Made by a program: the position numbers and the translations under genes. A DNA stretch of 64,000 nucleotides. It comes from Geodermatophilus bullaregiensis (GTDB taxonomy: Bacteria > Actinomycetota > Actinomycetes > Mycobacteriales > Geodermatophilaceae). The stretch lies in assembly GCF_016907675.1 (NCBI RefSeq), contig NZ_JAFBCJ010000001.1:124001-188000 (forward strand). The letters are read 5' to 3'. Below, piece by piece: positions 54,468-64,000 of the stretch; positions within the stretch are counted from its first letter, which is position 1, and each line of letters starts with the position of its first letter. The notes under the pieces were generated by a model. The model did not search any database, was not told the origin of the DNA, and saw only the letters and a list, made by a program, of their open reading frames with translations.

Positions 54468-54671
54468 ATGTGCGTACACACCGCCCCCTGTCCCGACGCC
54501 GCCAGCGACGCGCGTGACCTCGCCGCCGTCGTGAGCAGCCACCCCGAGCAGGGCTGGAGCCTGCTCTGCAACGGCGTCGTCCTGTTCGACGACGACGGCG
54601 AGCTGCTCCCCGACGGCCAGGCCGTCGACTCCCACCACCAGTGGCGGACCGCCGGGCTCGTCACCGCCTGA
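54468..54671 (+). CDS. DUF5999 family small protein
   Basis: A 67-residue protein, MCVHTAPCPDAASDARDLAAVVSSHPEQGWSLLCNGVVLFDDDGELLPDGQ, which is the complete DUF5999 pattern. Three Cys and two N-terminal His residues could bind a metal. The family is small, actinobacterial and of unknown function. GGGAG stands 11 bases before ATG 54468. It converges with a lipoprotein gene 16 bases further on. Confidence 0.85.
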   Translation: MCVHTAPCPDAASDARDLAAVVSSHPEQGWSLLCNGVVLFDDDGELLPDGQAVDSHHQWRTAGLVTA

Positions 54672-54687
54672 CAGGAGGGCCACCCGC

Positions 54688-55482
54688 TCAGCCGGCGGCC
54701 GCCTCCGCCGCGTCGCCGAGCAGGGCGGTGAAGGCGGCCGCGTCGGGCGCCGGCGCGTCCGGCGCGGCGGTCTGCGCCAGCAGCAGCCCGCGGTCCCCGG
54801 TGACGACGACGCCGACCAGCGCGGTCATCGCCTCCGCCTCGTCCCGGCTGACGGTCACCCGCAGCGCGGCGCTCCGGTCGCCGAGCCGTGCGACGTCCAG
54901 CGCCTCGAGGTCGACGGTGGTGCTCGACCCCTGCGGGCCGCTCACCGTGACCGACGAGCACGCGCCGAGCAGCTGGTCGACCGGCAGCTGCAGGCCCTCG
55001 AGCTCCGGTGACTCGGCGAGCACCTCGACCGTGCGCACCCGGTCCCCGAGCGCGGCCTGTGCCGCCAGCACCGGTGCGGCACCGCCGTCCTCGCCCACGC
55101 CGGGGAGCCCGGACAGTGCACCGAGCGCGGTGCCGCACAGCGGCGGGTCGACGGTGACGTCGTCCGGGAGCCCGTTGGACCAGTCCTCCGACCAGTCGGG
55201 GAGGCCGCCGGCGCCCACCTGCTCGAGGGTCAGGCCGACGACGGTGGCGTCGGCGCCGAAGGCCGGGGCCGGCAGCAGCGCGTCGCGCAGCTCGTCGATC
55301 GACGCCGCCTCCGCCGGGGCCGACGTGGAGGCCGACGTGGAGGCCGACTCCCTGGCCGACGCGGGGCTCACCGGGCTCGCCGTCTCCCCCGCGTCCGCGC
55401 ACCCCGCCGTCAGCACCGCACCGGCCGCCAGTGCCGCCGCACCCGCCGTCCGGACCCGTCCCCGCCGTCCCGCTGCCGTCAT
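54688..55482 (-). CDS. Lipoprotein of unknown function
   Basis: The 264-residue product has a twin-Arg-like basic start ([14 protein letters not shown]), a hydrophobic signal and the lipobox LTAGC near residue 28. A Ser/Thr/Ala-rich linker (SASTSASTSAPAEAAS) follows, then a folded domain: IDELRDALLPAPAFGADATVVGLTLEQVGAGGLPD, LCGTALGALSGLP, VRTVEVLAESPELEGLQLPVDQLLGACSSVTV and VTVSRDEAEAMTALVGVVVTGDRGLLLAQT. The repeated beta strands resemble the sensor-type lipoproteins (PknH/LpqN-like) of actinobacteria, a loose comparison. It is divergent from the DUF5701 gene. Confidence 0.75.
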   Translation of the reverse strand: MTAAGRRGRVRTAGAAALAAGAVLTAGCADAGETASPVSPASARESASTSASTSAPAEAASIDELRDALLPAPAFGADATVVGLTLEQVGAGGLPDWSEDWSNGLPDDVTVDPPLCGTALGALSGLPGVGEDGGAAPVLAAQAALGDRVRTVEVLAESPELEGLQLPVDQLLGACSSVTVSGPQGSSTTVDLEALDVARLGDRSAALRVTVSRDEAEAMTALVGVVVTGDRGLLLAQTAAPDAPAPDAAAFTALLGDAAEAAAG

Positions 55483-55597
55483 GGCGCCGATCGTCCTCCG
55501 CGGGCCGCCCGTCCGTCGACTCGCCGGGGCCGGAACCCCGGCGGGCGCCCGGCCGTTGGCCGACGGTCCGCCGCTCGACGTCCCGCCGGAGGTCCCC

Positions 55598-56233
55598 GTG
55601 CCGACCCTCTCCCTCTCCCTGCCCTCCCCCGCCGACCAGGTGGCGCGGCTGGAGGCCCTCGGCCTGCACGAGCGCGCCGGGATGCCCGCGGCGCGGCTCC
55701 GGGAGGCCGCCGCCGCGGCCGGCGACGGGCTCGTCGTGCTGGCGGCCGACCTGGTGCCACCGTCGGCGCTGGTGCCCCTGGTCCGCTGGCGGGACCGGCC
55801 GGCGTTCGTCGTCGCGGACATGACCGACCTCGACGACTTCGCCCCCGTCGCGGACGCCGCGCCGCCGTCCCCGGTGTACCTGCTGCGCGAGCCCGACCGC
55901 GGGGACACCCACCGCAACTGCACGCCGGACGAGGCGCTGCCGCGGATCCGTGCGGCCGGCCGCGTCCCGCTGAGCGTGGCCGAGGGCCTGACGTGGCTGC
56001 TGCAGTGCCCGGACCTGCTCGAGCGCAACGCCTGCACGATGACCGTCGGCTCCCGGCTGCGGCGGGCGAACGGGTCGCTGGACGCCCGCACGCCGGCGCT
56101 GTGGATCAGCAACGGCACCGGCCGGGACGGCCGGGAGCGCCGGGACAGCCCCAAGGTGGGCTGGTGCTGGGCCGGCAACCGGCACACCTGGCTCGGCATC
56201 GCCTCCGCCGCCGGCCGCACGCCCCTCCCCTGA
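55598..56233 (+). CDS. DUF5701 family protein
   Basis: The 211-residue protein carries the DUF5701 pattern: SPADQVARLEALGLHERAGMPAARLREAAAAAGDGLVVLAADLVPPSALVPLVRWRDRPAFVVADMTDLDDFAP, DAAPPSPVYLLREPDRGDTHRNCTPDEALPRIRAAGRVPLSVAEGLTWLLQCPDLLERNACTM and KVGWCWAGNRHTWLGIASAAGR. No enzymatic motif is recognised. GTG 55598 is preferred over ATG 55481 because GGAGG stands five bases ahead and the conserved part begins just after it. The upstream option would overlap the divergent lipoprotein start. Palindromic element D follows its stop. Confidence 0.85.
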   Translation: MPTLSLSLPSPADQVARLEALGLHERAGMPAARLREAAAAAGDGLVVLAADLVPPSALVPLVRWRDRPAFVVADMTDLDDFAPVADAAPPSPVYLLREPDRGDTHRNCTPDEALPRIRAAGRVPLSVAEGLTWLLQCPDLLERNACTMTVGSRLRRANGSLDARTPALWISNGTGRDGRERRDSPKVGWCWAGNRHTWLGIASAAGRTPLP

Positions 56234-56245
56234 CGCGCTCCGTCC

Positions 56246-56294
56246 CGGCCCCCTGCCGGGTCCCGCGCCGAGCTGGGGGGCAGCGGGGTCCCCC

Positions 56295-56297
<3 letters not shown>
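56246..56297. repeat. Intergenic palindromic element, copy D
   Basis: Close in sequence to copy A (GGCCCCCTGCCGGGTCCCGC, then a run of G, CAGCGGGGTCC and CTCAG) but missing its ten-base centre. It touches the stop codon of gcvP, just as copy A touches the stop of the RecB-like gene. Confidence 0.65.
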
Positions 56298-59285
<2,988 letters not shown>

Positions 59286-59295
59286 TACCGCGACG

Positions 59296-60291
59296 CTACC
59301 AGCGGCCCGCCAGCGCCTCCTCCGCCGAGACCGGCGTCACAGGGGGCGGCGGGGGGACGGCCCCGGCCGCGGCGGTGCGGCTCCGGGCCCGCCGCCGCCA
59401 GGCACCGGGCGGACAGCCGGCGTGCCGGGTGAAGGCCACCGCGAAGGACGCCTCCGAGGCGTACCCGACCCGGGAGGCGACCCCCGCGGCGGTCGCGCCC
59501 TCCGCGCGGAGCAGGGTCATCGCCCGGCGCATGCGGGCGCCGGAGAGGTACTGCGCCGGCGGCTGCCCGACCGCCGCGGTGAAGCGCGCCGCGAACGCGG
59601 CCCGGGACAGCCCGGCCACGCGGGCGAGCGCCGCCACCGTCCACGGCGCGGCGAGGTCGGCGTGCACGGCCGCCAGCGCCCGGGCGACGTGCGGGTCGTG
59701 CAGCCCGCGCAGCCAGCCCGGCTCGTCGGCGGTCTGCAGGTGGTGGCGCAGCGCCCGGGTGACCACGGCGTCGGACAGCCGCGCCATGACCACCTCGCTG
59801 CCCGGTCCGCCGTCGCGCGCCTCGGCGAGCAGGGCGCCGGCCACCCCCGCGACCCACCCGGGCGGCCGACCGTCCTCGGCGGGGACGCGGACGCAGCGCG
59901 GGAAGCCGGCGACCGCCGGGTGGTCCGCGTCGCCGAAGGTGAAGGCGCCGCAGACGACGGTGGTGCGCTCGCCGTCGCCCCCGGCCGCCAGGTGGGTGCC
60001 CGGCGTCCGGCGGGCCAGGTCCAGGCTCGACAGGGTGGGCAGGCCGGCCGAGCCGACGGAGCCGAGCTCGTGGGCGTCGGCCTGCGGGAGGACGACGAGG
60101 TCGCCGGTGCCCAGGTCGCGCGGCGGCTCGCCGTCGAGCTGCAGGACGCACCGGCCGGACGCGACCACGTGCACGCCCCGCAGGCCGCCGTCGAAGCGCA
60201 GCCGCCAGGGCGCGCGCAGCTCCAGCAGCCGGTAGGCGGCGCTCTCCAGCCGCACCTCCCGGAGCACCGAGCTGAGCAGGTCCACGGTCAC
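59296..60291 (-). CDS. AraC-family transcription regulator
   Basis: The 331-residue protein has an N-terminal cupin ligand domain of the AraC_binding_6/cupin_6 type ([57 protein letters not shown]). A C-terminal pair of helix-turn-helix motifs follows: [46 protein letters not shown] and [36 protein letters not shown]. The ligand is unknown. GTG 60291 begins 129 bases from the divergent VOC gene, which is its likely target. It ends 11 bases before gcvP but has its own strong start and is probably not coupled to it. Confidence 0.92.
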   Translation of the reverse strand: MTVDLLSSVLREVRLESAAYRLLELRAPWRLRFDGGLRGVHVVASGRCVLQLDGEPPRDLGTGDLVVLPQADAHELGSVGSAGLPTLSSLDLARRTPGTHLAAGGDGERTTVVCGAFTFGDADHPAVAGFPRCVRVPAEDGRPPGWVAGVAGALLAEARDGGPGSEVVMARLSDAVVTRALRHHLQTADEPGWLRGLHDPHVARALAAVHADLAAPWTVAALARVAGLSRAAFAARFTAAVGQPPAQYLSGARMRRAMTLLRAEGATAAGVASRVGYASEASFAVAFTRHAGCPPGAWRRRARSRTAAAGAVPPPPPVTPVSAEEALAGRW

Positions 60292-60419
60292 ACCCCGCCG
60301 GGTCGCCGCCGCGAGACGGATGGAGGAGAACGCGAGACGGCGGCACGTGGATCGTGCCCGCGCGCCTCCCTAGCGTCCATGCCCGTGAGCACCATCCACC
60401 CGAGCAGGAGGACGAGACC

Positions 60420-60968
60420 ATGACCACCCTCGACCAGACCGCCGCGGCAAGCCGGACCAGGCCGGCCGACCACCCGGGGGACGTGACCGGCGTCGTGGTC
60501 GTCGCCGTGCCGGTCAGCGACCTCGCCCGCAGCGCGGCCTGGTACCGCGACCTGCTCGGCCTCGCCTACGTCCGCGAGTTCGGCGACGGGCGGCAGGTCA
60601 CCGGCTGCGCGCTGGCCGACTGGTCGGCGCACTACATGGTCGCGCTGCGGCTGCGCTCGACCACCGCGGGACGGGCCGACCTGCGCGGCGAGCACCCCCT
60701 GATCGTCGAGGCCGCCGACGCGGCCGCGGCCGCCCGGGTGCGGGCGCGCGCCGACGCCCTCGGCATCCCCTGGACCAGTGGCCGGCACGCCGACGGCGCG
60801 TGGACGGAGTTCCTCGACCCGGACGGCATCGCCCTGCGCGTGGTGCACGACGCGGCCGGCCCGCGGACCTTCCTCGGCGTCCGCGCCACCGCGACCGGGG
60901 ACCCCGAGCTCTACACCGACCCGCTCCTGGCCCTGCCGGAGCCGCGCCCCGCTCCCGGGCACGGCTGA
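60420..60968 (+). CDS. VOC-superfamily (glyoxalase-like) protein, likely AraC target
   Basis: The 182-residue protein is a VOC module: VTGVVVVAVPVSDLARSAAWYRDLLGLAYVREFGDGRQVTGCALADWSAHYMVALRL and then EHPLIVEAADAAAAARVRARADALGIPWTSGRHADGAWTEFLDPDGIALRVVHDAAGPRTFLGVR. The D-L-x-R-S-x-x-W-Y and D-P-D-G-I motifs are standard. GCAGGAGGACG stands before ATG 60420. The divergent AraC-family gene suggests induction by a small molecule that this protein binds or modifies. Confidence 0.87.
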   Translation: MTTLDQTAAASRTRPADHPGDVTGVVVVAVPVSDLARSAAWYRDLLGLAYVREFGDGRQVTGCALADWSAHYMVALRLRSTTAGRADLRGEHPLIVEAADAAAAARVRARADALGIPWTSGRHADGAWTEFLDPDGIALRVVHDAAGPRTFLGVRATATGDPELYTDPLLALPEPRPAPGHG

Positions 60969-61030
60969 CCGGACCGGCGCTGCTCCGCGCGCCTCCGCGG
61001 GGGTGCACGGTCCTCCCCCGCGGACATGGC

Positions 61031-61068
61031 CGGAGGGGGCGTCCCGCGGGTGCGGGACGCCCCCTCCG
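61031..61068. terminator. Bidirectional terminator between the VOC and MerR genes
   Basis: A perfect 17-base-pair stem (CGGAGGGGGCGTCCCGC with its complement) and a GGGT loop lie between the two convergent genes, 63 and 66 bases from their stops. Confidence 0.8.
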
Positions 61069-61133
61069 GGACGTGCGGGCCTGCCGCGGTGCGGCTCGGG
61101 CGGTGCGGCTGAGGCGGCCGAGGCGGTGGCGGC

Positions 61134-61709
61134 TCAGGCGGTGGCGGCCCGGCGGCGGCGGCGCATCGACAGCTCGTCCTCCGCGGCGTGCAGCGGTGCG
61201 CCGTCGAGACGCTCGGCGGGCAGCTCGGCCAGCTCACCGGAGAGCTCGCGCAGCGCGCCGGAGACGGCGATGCCGAACACCCCCTGGCCGCCGGCGAGCA
61301 GGTCGACGACCTCCTCGGCCGAGGTGCACTCGTAGACCGTCGCCCCGTCGGAGAACAGCGTGACGTTGGCGAGGTCCTTGATGCCGCGGTTGCGCAGGTG
61401 GTCGACGGCCTTGCGGATGTTCTGCAGCGAGACCCCGGTGTCCAGCAGTCGCTTGACCACCTTGAGGACCAGGATGTCGCGGAACGAGTAGAGCCGCTGG
61501 GTGCCCGACCCGGTCGCACTGCGGACCGAGGGGGCGACCAGGCCGGTACGGGCCCAGTAGTCCAGCTGGCGGTAGGTGATCCCGGCGGCGGCACACGCCG
61601 TGGGGCCGCGGTACCCGACCAGGTCGCTGTCGACCTCGTCGTAGTCCGTCGCACCCACGGCGGCGTCGCTGAAGAGCTGACCCTGGGAGCCCTCGCTCTG
61701 GTCGCTCAC
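61134..61709 (-). CDS. MerR-family regulator (Rv1830-like)
   Basis: The 191-residue protein begins with a disordered acidic leader (SDQSEGSQGQLFSDAAVGATDYDEVDSDLVGYRG). The MerR helix-turn-helix follows: PTACAAAGITYRQLDYWARTGLVAPSVRSATGSGTQRLYSFRDILVLKVVKRLLDTGVSLQNIRKAVDHLRNRG. A beta-rich effector region comes next (ANVTLFSDGATVYECTSAEEVVDLLAGGQGVFGIAVSGALREL). The basic tail is RRRRRAATA. It matches the MerR gene that stands between DUF151 and gcvP in M. tuberculosis. The leader contains QLF, worth noting only as a possible peptide motif. GTG 61709 is 299 bases from the DUF151 gene, so it is transcribed separately. Confidence 0.92.
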   Translation of the reverse strand: MSDQSEGSQGQLFSDAAVGATDYDEVDSDLVGYRGPTACAAAGITYRQLDYWARTGLVAPSVRSATGSGTQRLYSFRDILVLKVVKRLLDTGVSLQNIRKAVDHLRNRGIKDLANVTLFSDGATVYECTSAEEVVDLLAGGQGVFGIAVSGALRELSGELAELPAERLDGAPLHAAEDELSMRRRRRAATA

Positions 61710-62008
61710 GTCAGCGTCCTCCTTCGCGTCCCGCCACGGGCGCGGCGGTCGTCCGGCGTCGCCTGCGTGGTCACAGGAGCAACACCGGTGTCGTCCGCGA
61801 CCGTAAGCCGGGCCCCCAGGGCGGTCAACTGACCTGGGCGGCGTGTCGCCCCACTCACCCCGAGGGGGTGGTATCGGCACTCGCGGCACCGGCGTGCAGC
61901 CGAGGCGCGCGGGTCGGGACGCGTGTGACGGACGAGGCGGGTGGGGTCCCGGCCGCCCCGGGCGTTCCCGCGCGGAGCACCGCCGGGGGCACCGCCGCCC
62001 CGTGGGGC
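61710..62008. promoter_or_regulatory. Upstream region of the MerR (Rv1830-like) gene
   Basis: These 299 bases separate DUF151 from the MerR gene. CGTCCTCCTTCG near 61720 is the Shine-Dalgarno complement for the MerR GTG. A locally less GC-rich stretch around 61770-61800 probably holds the promoter, but I cannot fix a -35/-10 pair. No coding frame is convincing. Confidence 0.4.
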
Positions 62009-62494
62009 TCACGCCCCGCCGGAACCGGACCCGGCGCCGAAGTCCTCGGGCGAGATCTGGTCGAGGAACTCGCGGAACTTCTCGACCTCGTCCTCCTGCT
62101 CGTCGGGGATCTCGATCCCGACCTCGTCGAGCAGGTCCTCGGCGCCGTAGATCGGCGCGCCGGTGCGGACGGCGAGGGCGACGGCGTCCGACGGGCGGGC
62201 GCTGACCACCCGGTCGTCGCCGAACACCAGCTCGGCGATGTAGATGCCGTCGCGCATCTCGGTGATGTTGACCGCCTCGAGCTCGGCACCCAGCGTGCGG
62301 ACGACCTCGCGCAGCAGGTCGTGGGTCATCGGCCGCGCGGGGCGCACGCCCTGCTGCTCGAAGGCGATCGCGGCGGCCTCGACCGCACCGATCCAGATGG
62401 GCAGGTAGCGCTCGCCCTGCGTCTCCTTGAGCAGCAGGATCGGCTGGTTGCCGGGCAGCTCGACCCGGACCCCGACGACTCTGAGTTCCTGCAC
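62009..62494 (-). CDS. Bifunctional nuclease family protein (DUF151, Rv1829-like)
   Basis: The 161-residue protein is a single DUF151 domain: MQELRVVGVRVELPGNQPILLLKETQGERYLPIWIGAVEAAAIAFEQQGVRPARPMTHDLLREVVRTLG, ITEMRDGIYIAELVFGDDRVVSARPSDAVALAVRTGAPIYGAEDLLDEVGIE. Plant relatives cut DNA and RNA; the bacterial role is not settled. An acidic tail (DEQEDEVEKFREFLDQISPEDFG) ends in a Gly/Ser-rich stretch. GTG 62494 follows GAGGGAG. It lies 92 bases after ftsR in the same direction, as in M. tuberculosis. Confidence 0.93.
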   Translation of the reverse strand: MQELRVVGVRVELPGNQPILLLKETQGERYLPIWIGAVEAAAIAFEQQGVRPARPMTHDLLREVVRTLGAELEAVNITEMRDGIYIAELVFGDDRVVSARPSDAVALAVRTGAPIYGAEDLLDEVGIEIPDEQEDEVEKFREFLDQISPEDFGAGSGSGGA

Positions 62495-62586
62495 GGTGTT
62501 GCTCCCTCAGCTGCGGCGGTACGGGTGGGCGCCGGGGCGGGACCGCGGGGCGGCCGGTCCGGCAGCCCCTCCACCGTACGCCGGAC

Positions 62587-63348
62587 TCATGGGCGCAGGA
62601 GGTCCCGGAGGCGTGCTTCGAGCAGGGCCCGGTGCAGCTGCGCCGACAGTGCCGCGAGCTCCGCGAGCTTCTCCGTGGCGCGGGCGCGGGCGTCCTCCGA
62701 GCGCGACCGCAGCACCGGCGCGACCAGCTGCTCGACCAGCCCCGCCTCCCGCTCGGCGCCGGTGCGGAACGCCCGCAGGTGGCGCGGCTCGAACCCGTGC
62801 CGGGCCAGGCCCGCGGCGGCCTGCGCGATGGGCAGGTCGCCGGCCGGGTGACGCCCGTCGGCATCGGGCGCGAGCAGCCCGAACTGCACGCAGTCGGCCA
62901 GCTGGTCGCGGTCCAGGCCGGCGGCGCGCGCGAACTCGTCGGGCGTCAGCGGGGGCACGGCGGCCTCCGCGGGCTCGCCGTCCGTGCCCTGCCGCGGCCG
63001 GTCCGGCCCCGGCGCCGGCGGCGGCACCGCCGGACCGGTGCCCGGCAGCGGCAGCCCGCGGTCGAGCGCGTCGAGGTGCTCCTTGATGACGCGCAGCGGG
63101 AGGTAGTGGTCCCGCTGCGCGGTCAGCACGTACCGCAGCCGGTCGACGTCGGCCCGGGAGAACTTCCGGTACCCCGAGGGGGTCCGCTGCGGGTGGACCA
63201 GGTCCTCGCTCTCCAGGTACCGGATCTTGCTGATCGTCACGTCCGGGAAGTCGTCGCGGAGGGCGGCCAGCACCGCGCCGATGGTCAGGCGGGGTGCGTG
63301 GACGCCGGCGGCGTCGTCCCCGGACGCGCCGGCACGCGCTCCGGGCAC
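62587..63348 (-). CDS. ftsR: MerR-family cell-division regulator FtsR (Rv1828-like)
   Basis: The 253-residue protein has an N-terminal MerR DNA-binding domain (RLTIGAVLAALRDDFPDVTISKIRYLESEDLVHPQRTPSGYRKFSRADVDRLRYVLTAQRDHYLPLRVIKEHLDALDRG). A Pro/Gly-rich linker and a second MerR-like or effector domain follow (PLTPDEFARAAGLDRDQLADCVQFGLLAPDADGRHPAGDLPIAQAAAGLARHGFEPRHLRAF). In Corynebacterium the orthologue activates ftsZ. GTG 63348 begins four bases after the garA stop, so the two genes are translated from one message. No metal-binding Cys set typical of metal-sensing MerR proteins is present. Confidence 0.92.
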   Translation of the reverse strand: MPGARAGASGDDAAGVHAPRLTIGAVLAALRDDFPDVTISKIRYLESEDLVHPQRTPSGYRKFSRADVDRLRYVLTAQRDHYLPLRVIKEHLDALDRGLPLPGTGPAVPPPAPGPDRPRQGTDGEPAEAAVPPLTPDEFARAAGLDRDQLADCVQFGLLAPDADGRHPAGDLPIAQAAAGLARHGFEPRHLRAFRTGAEREAGLVEQLVAPVLRSRSEDARARATEKLAELAALSAQLHRALLEARLRDLLRP

Positions 63349-63352
63349 CGGC

Positions 63353-63871
63353 TCAGCGGGCGGCGGGCTCGCCGGTGCGGGGGCCGGTCAGGTAGACGAG
63401 GCGGAACTTGCCGATCTGCACCTCGTCACCGCCGGCCAGGGTCGCGACGTCGACCGGCTCGCGGTTGACGTAGGTGCCGTTGAGGCTGCCCACGTCGTGC
63501 ACGGAGAAGCCGCCGCCCTCGCGGTGGAACTCCACGTGCCGGCGGCTGACGGTCACGTCGTCGAGGAAGATGTCGCTGTCGGGGTGGCGCCCGGCTGTGG
63601 TGACGTCCTGGTCGAGCAGGAAGCGGCTGCCGGCGTTGGGGCCGCGCTTGACGACCAGCAGGGCCGACCCGGCCGGCAGCGACTCGACGGCGCCGAGGTG
63701 CGCGTCGGCGGCCGGCTCGGACACCTCGGGGACCTCGCCGGAGTCCTCCCCGCCGACCTTCGGGATGACGCTGGTCGACTCGCCGACGCGCTCCTGGGAG
63801 AGGGCGGCGCCGCACTGCGCGCAGAAGCGACTGCCCTCGGGGTTGTCGTGGCCACAGCGAGTGCAGTGCAC
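63353..63871 (-). CDS. garA: FHA-domain regulator GarA with N-terminal zinc ribbon
   Basis: GarA binds and adjusts 2-oxoglutarate-using enzymes and is switched by Ser/Thr kinases. The 172-residue product starts with a zinc ribbon (VHCTRCGHDNPEGSRFCAQCGAALSQ, two CxxC pairs). A phospho-acceptor segment follows (GESTSVIPKV, corresponding to the ETTSV motif of M. tuberculosis GarA), then an acidic linker and a C-terminal FHA domain. The FHA core is VTTAGRHPDSDIFLDDVTVSRRHVEFHREGGGFSVHDVGSLNGTYVN, with the phosphothreonine-binding Arg, Ser and Asn. GTG 63871 follows GGAGGAG. Upstream sequence to the window edge stays open but is Arg/Pro-rich and not conserved. Confidence 0.93.
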   Translation of the reverse strand: MHCTRCGHDNPEGSRFCAQCGAALSQERVGESTSVIPKVGGEDSGEVPEVSEPAADAHLGAVESLPAGSALLVVKRGPNAGSRFLLDQDVTTAGRHPDSDIFLDDVTVSRRHVEFHREGGGFSVHDVGSLNGTYVNREPVDVATLAGGDEVQIGKFRLVYLTGPRTGEPAAR

Positions 63872-64000
63872 GTCTGTCTCCTCCGGTGCAGGGGGCACCG
63901 CCGCGGGCGAGGGGGTCTGCCGCGGGCGGCCGGCGGACGACGGACCGGGCAGTCCGTCGTGGGTCGGCCGCCGTGCCGGGCACGGCGGGCCGTGGGTCAT

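Noticed and set aside
55481-55597. ATG 55481 as the DUF5701 start
   Set aside because: It overlaps the start codon of the divergent lipoprotein gene and lacks a ribosome-binding site, whereas GTG 55598 has GGAGG at good spacing.

Overview
The window is chromosomal DNA of a very GC-rich actinobacterium. The base composition, the Pup-proteasome locus, RbpA, GarA, FtsR and the gene order together suggest a Geodermatophilaceae-like organism (Blastococcus, Geodermatophilus or Modestobacter). That placement is an inference, because no rRNA or tRNA gene lies in the window. Two long blocks follow gene orders I know from Mycobacterium tuberculosis: RecB-like nuclease, trmI, mpa, dop, pup, prcBA, pafA, pafBC, tatAC, helY, 5'-3' exonuclease and pepE (about 3.7-27 kb), and gcvP, MerR, DUF151, ftsR and garA (about 56-64 kb, minus strand). 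No CRISPR array, prophage or intact insertion sequence is visible.

Layout: 0-3.6 kb holds a ThrE exporter end, a HAD phosphatase, an amidohydrolase and a GNAT gene that looks 5'-truncated. 3.7-18.6 kb is the pupylation/proteasome region. It is interrupted by an acyl-CoA dehydrogenase gene between dop and pup, and by a decayed endonuclease VII-type HNH reading frame plus an opposite-strand membrane gene between pup and prcB. 18.6-27.5 kb carries the Tat translocase, a lipid kinase, HelY, an exonuclease, PepE and an Lrp regulator. 27.6-37.7 kb has a radical SAM gene behind a LexA box, a recombinase-like gene, a glutamate-cysteine-ligase-like gene, acyltransferases, lnt and ppm (two genes here, one fused gene in M. 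tuberculosis), fxsA and rbpA. 37.9-41.7 kb is a four-gene minus-strand operon. 41.8-47.1 kb is the most accessory-looking part: a small zinc-finger gene, a lipoprotein, a large perfect palindrome, two divergent orphan ABC permeases and about 1 kb without a convincing gene. 47.4-56.2 kb has a GH65 phosphorylase/beta-phosphoglucomutase pair, coaA and small conserved genes. The end is the gcvP-garA block.

The genes connect through DNA damage and protein turnover. PafBC, the transcription activator of the LexA-independent damage response, is encoded here. Promoters matching its target (TTGTCRGTG, 8 bases, TANNNT) stand before the RecB-like nuclease gene and before a small zinc-finger gene, with a weaker match before pup. 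A near-perfect LexA box stands before the radical SAM gene, whose product ends in a sequence resembling a sliding-clamp-binding motif. A second theme is a 15-17 base sequence, CAGTTGGGGATAACGGT, present in eight intergenic copies. All four copies before 30 kb point one way and all four after 45 kb point the other way; I cannot match it to a known element. Many genes have TANNNT 6-8 bases before the start codon, so leaderless transcripts appear common.
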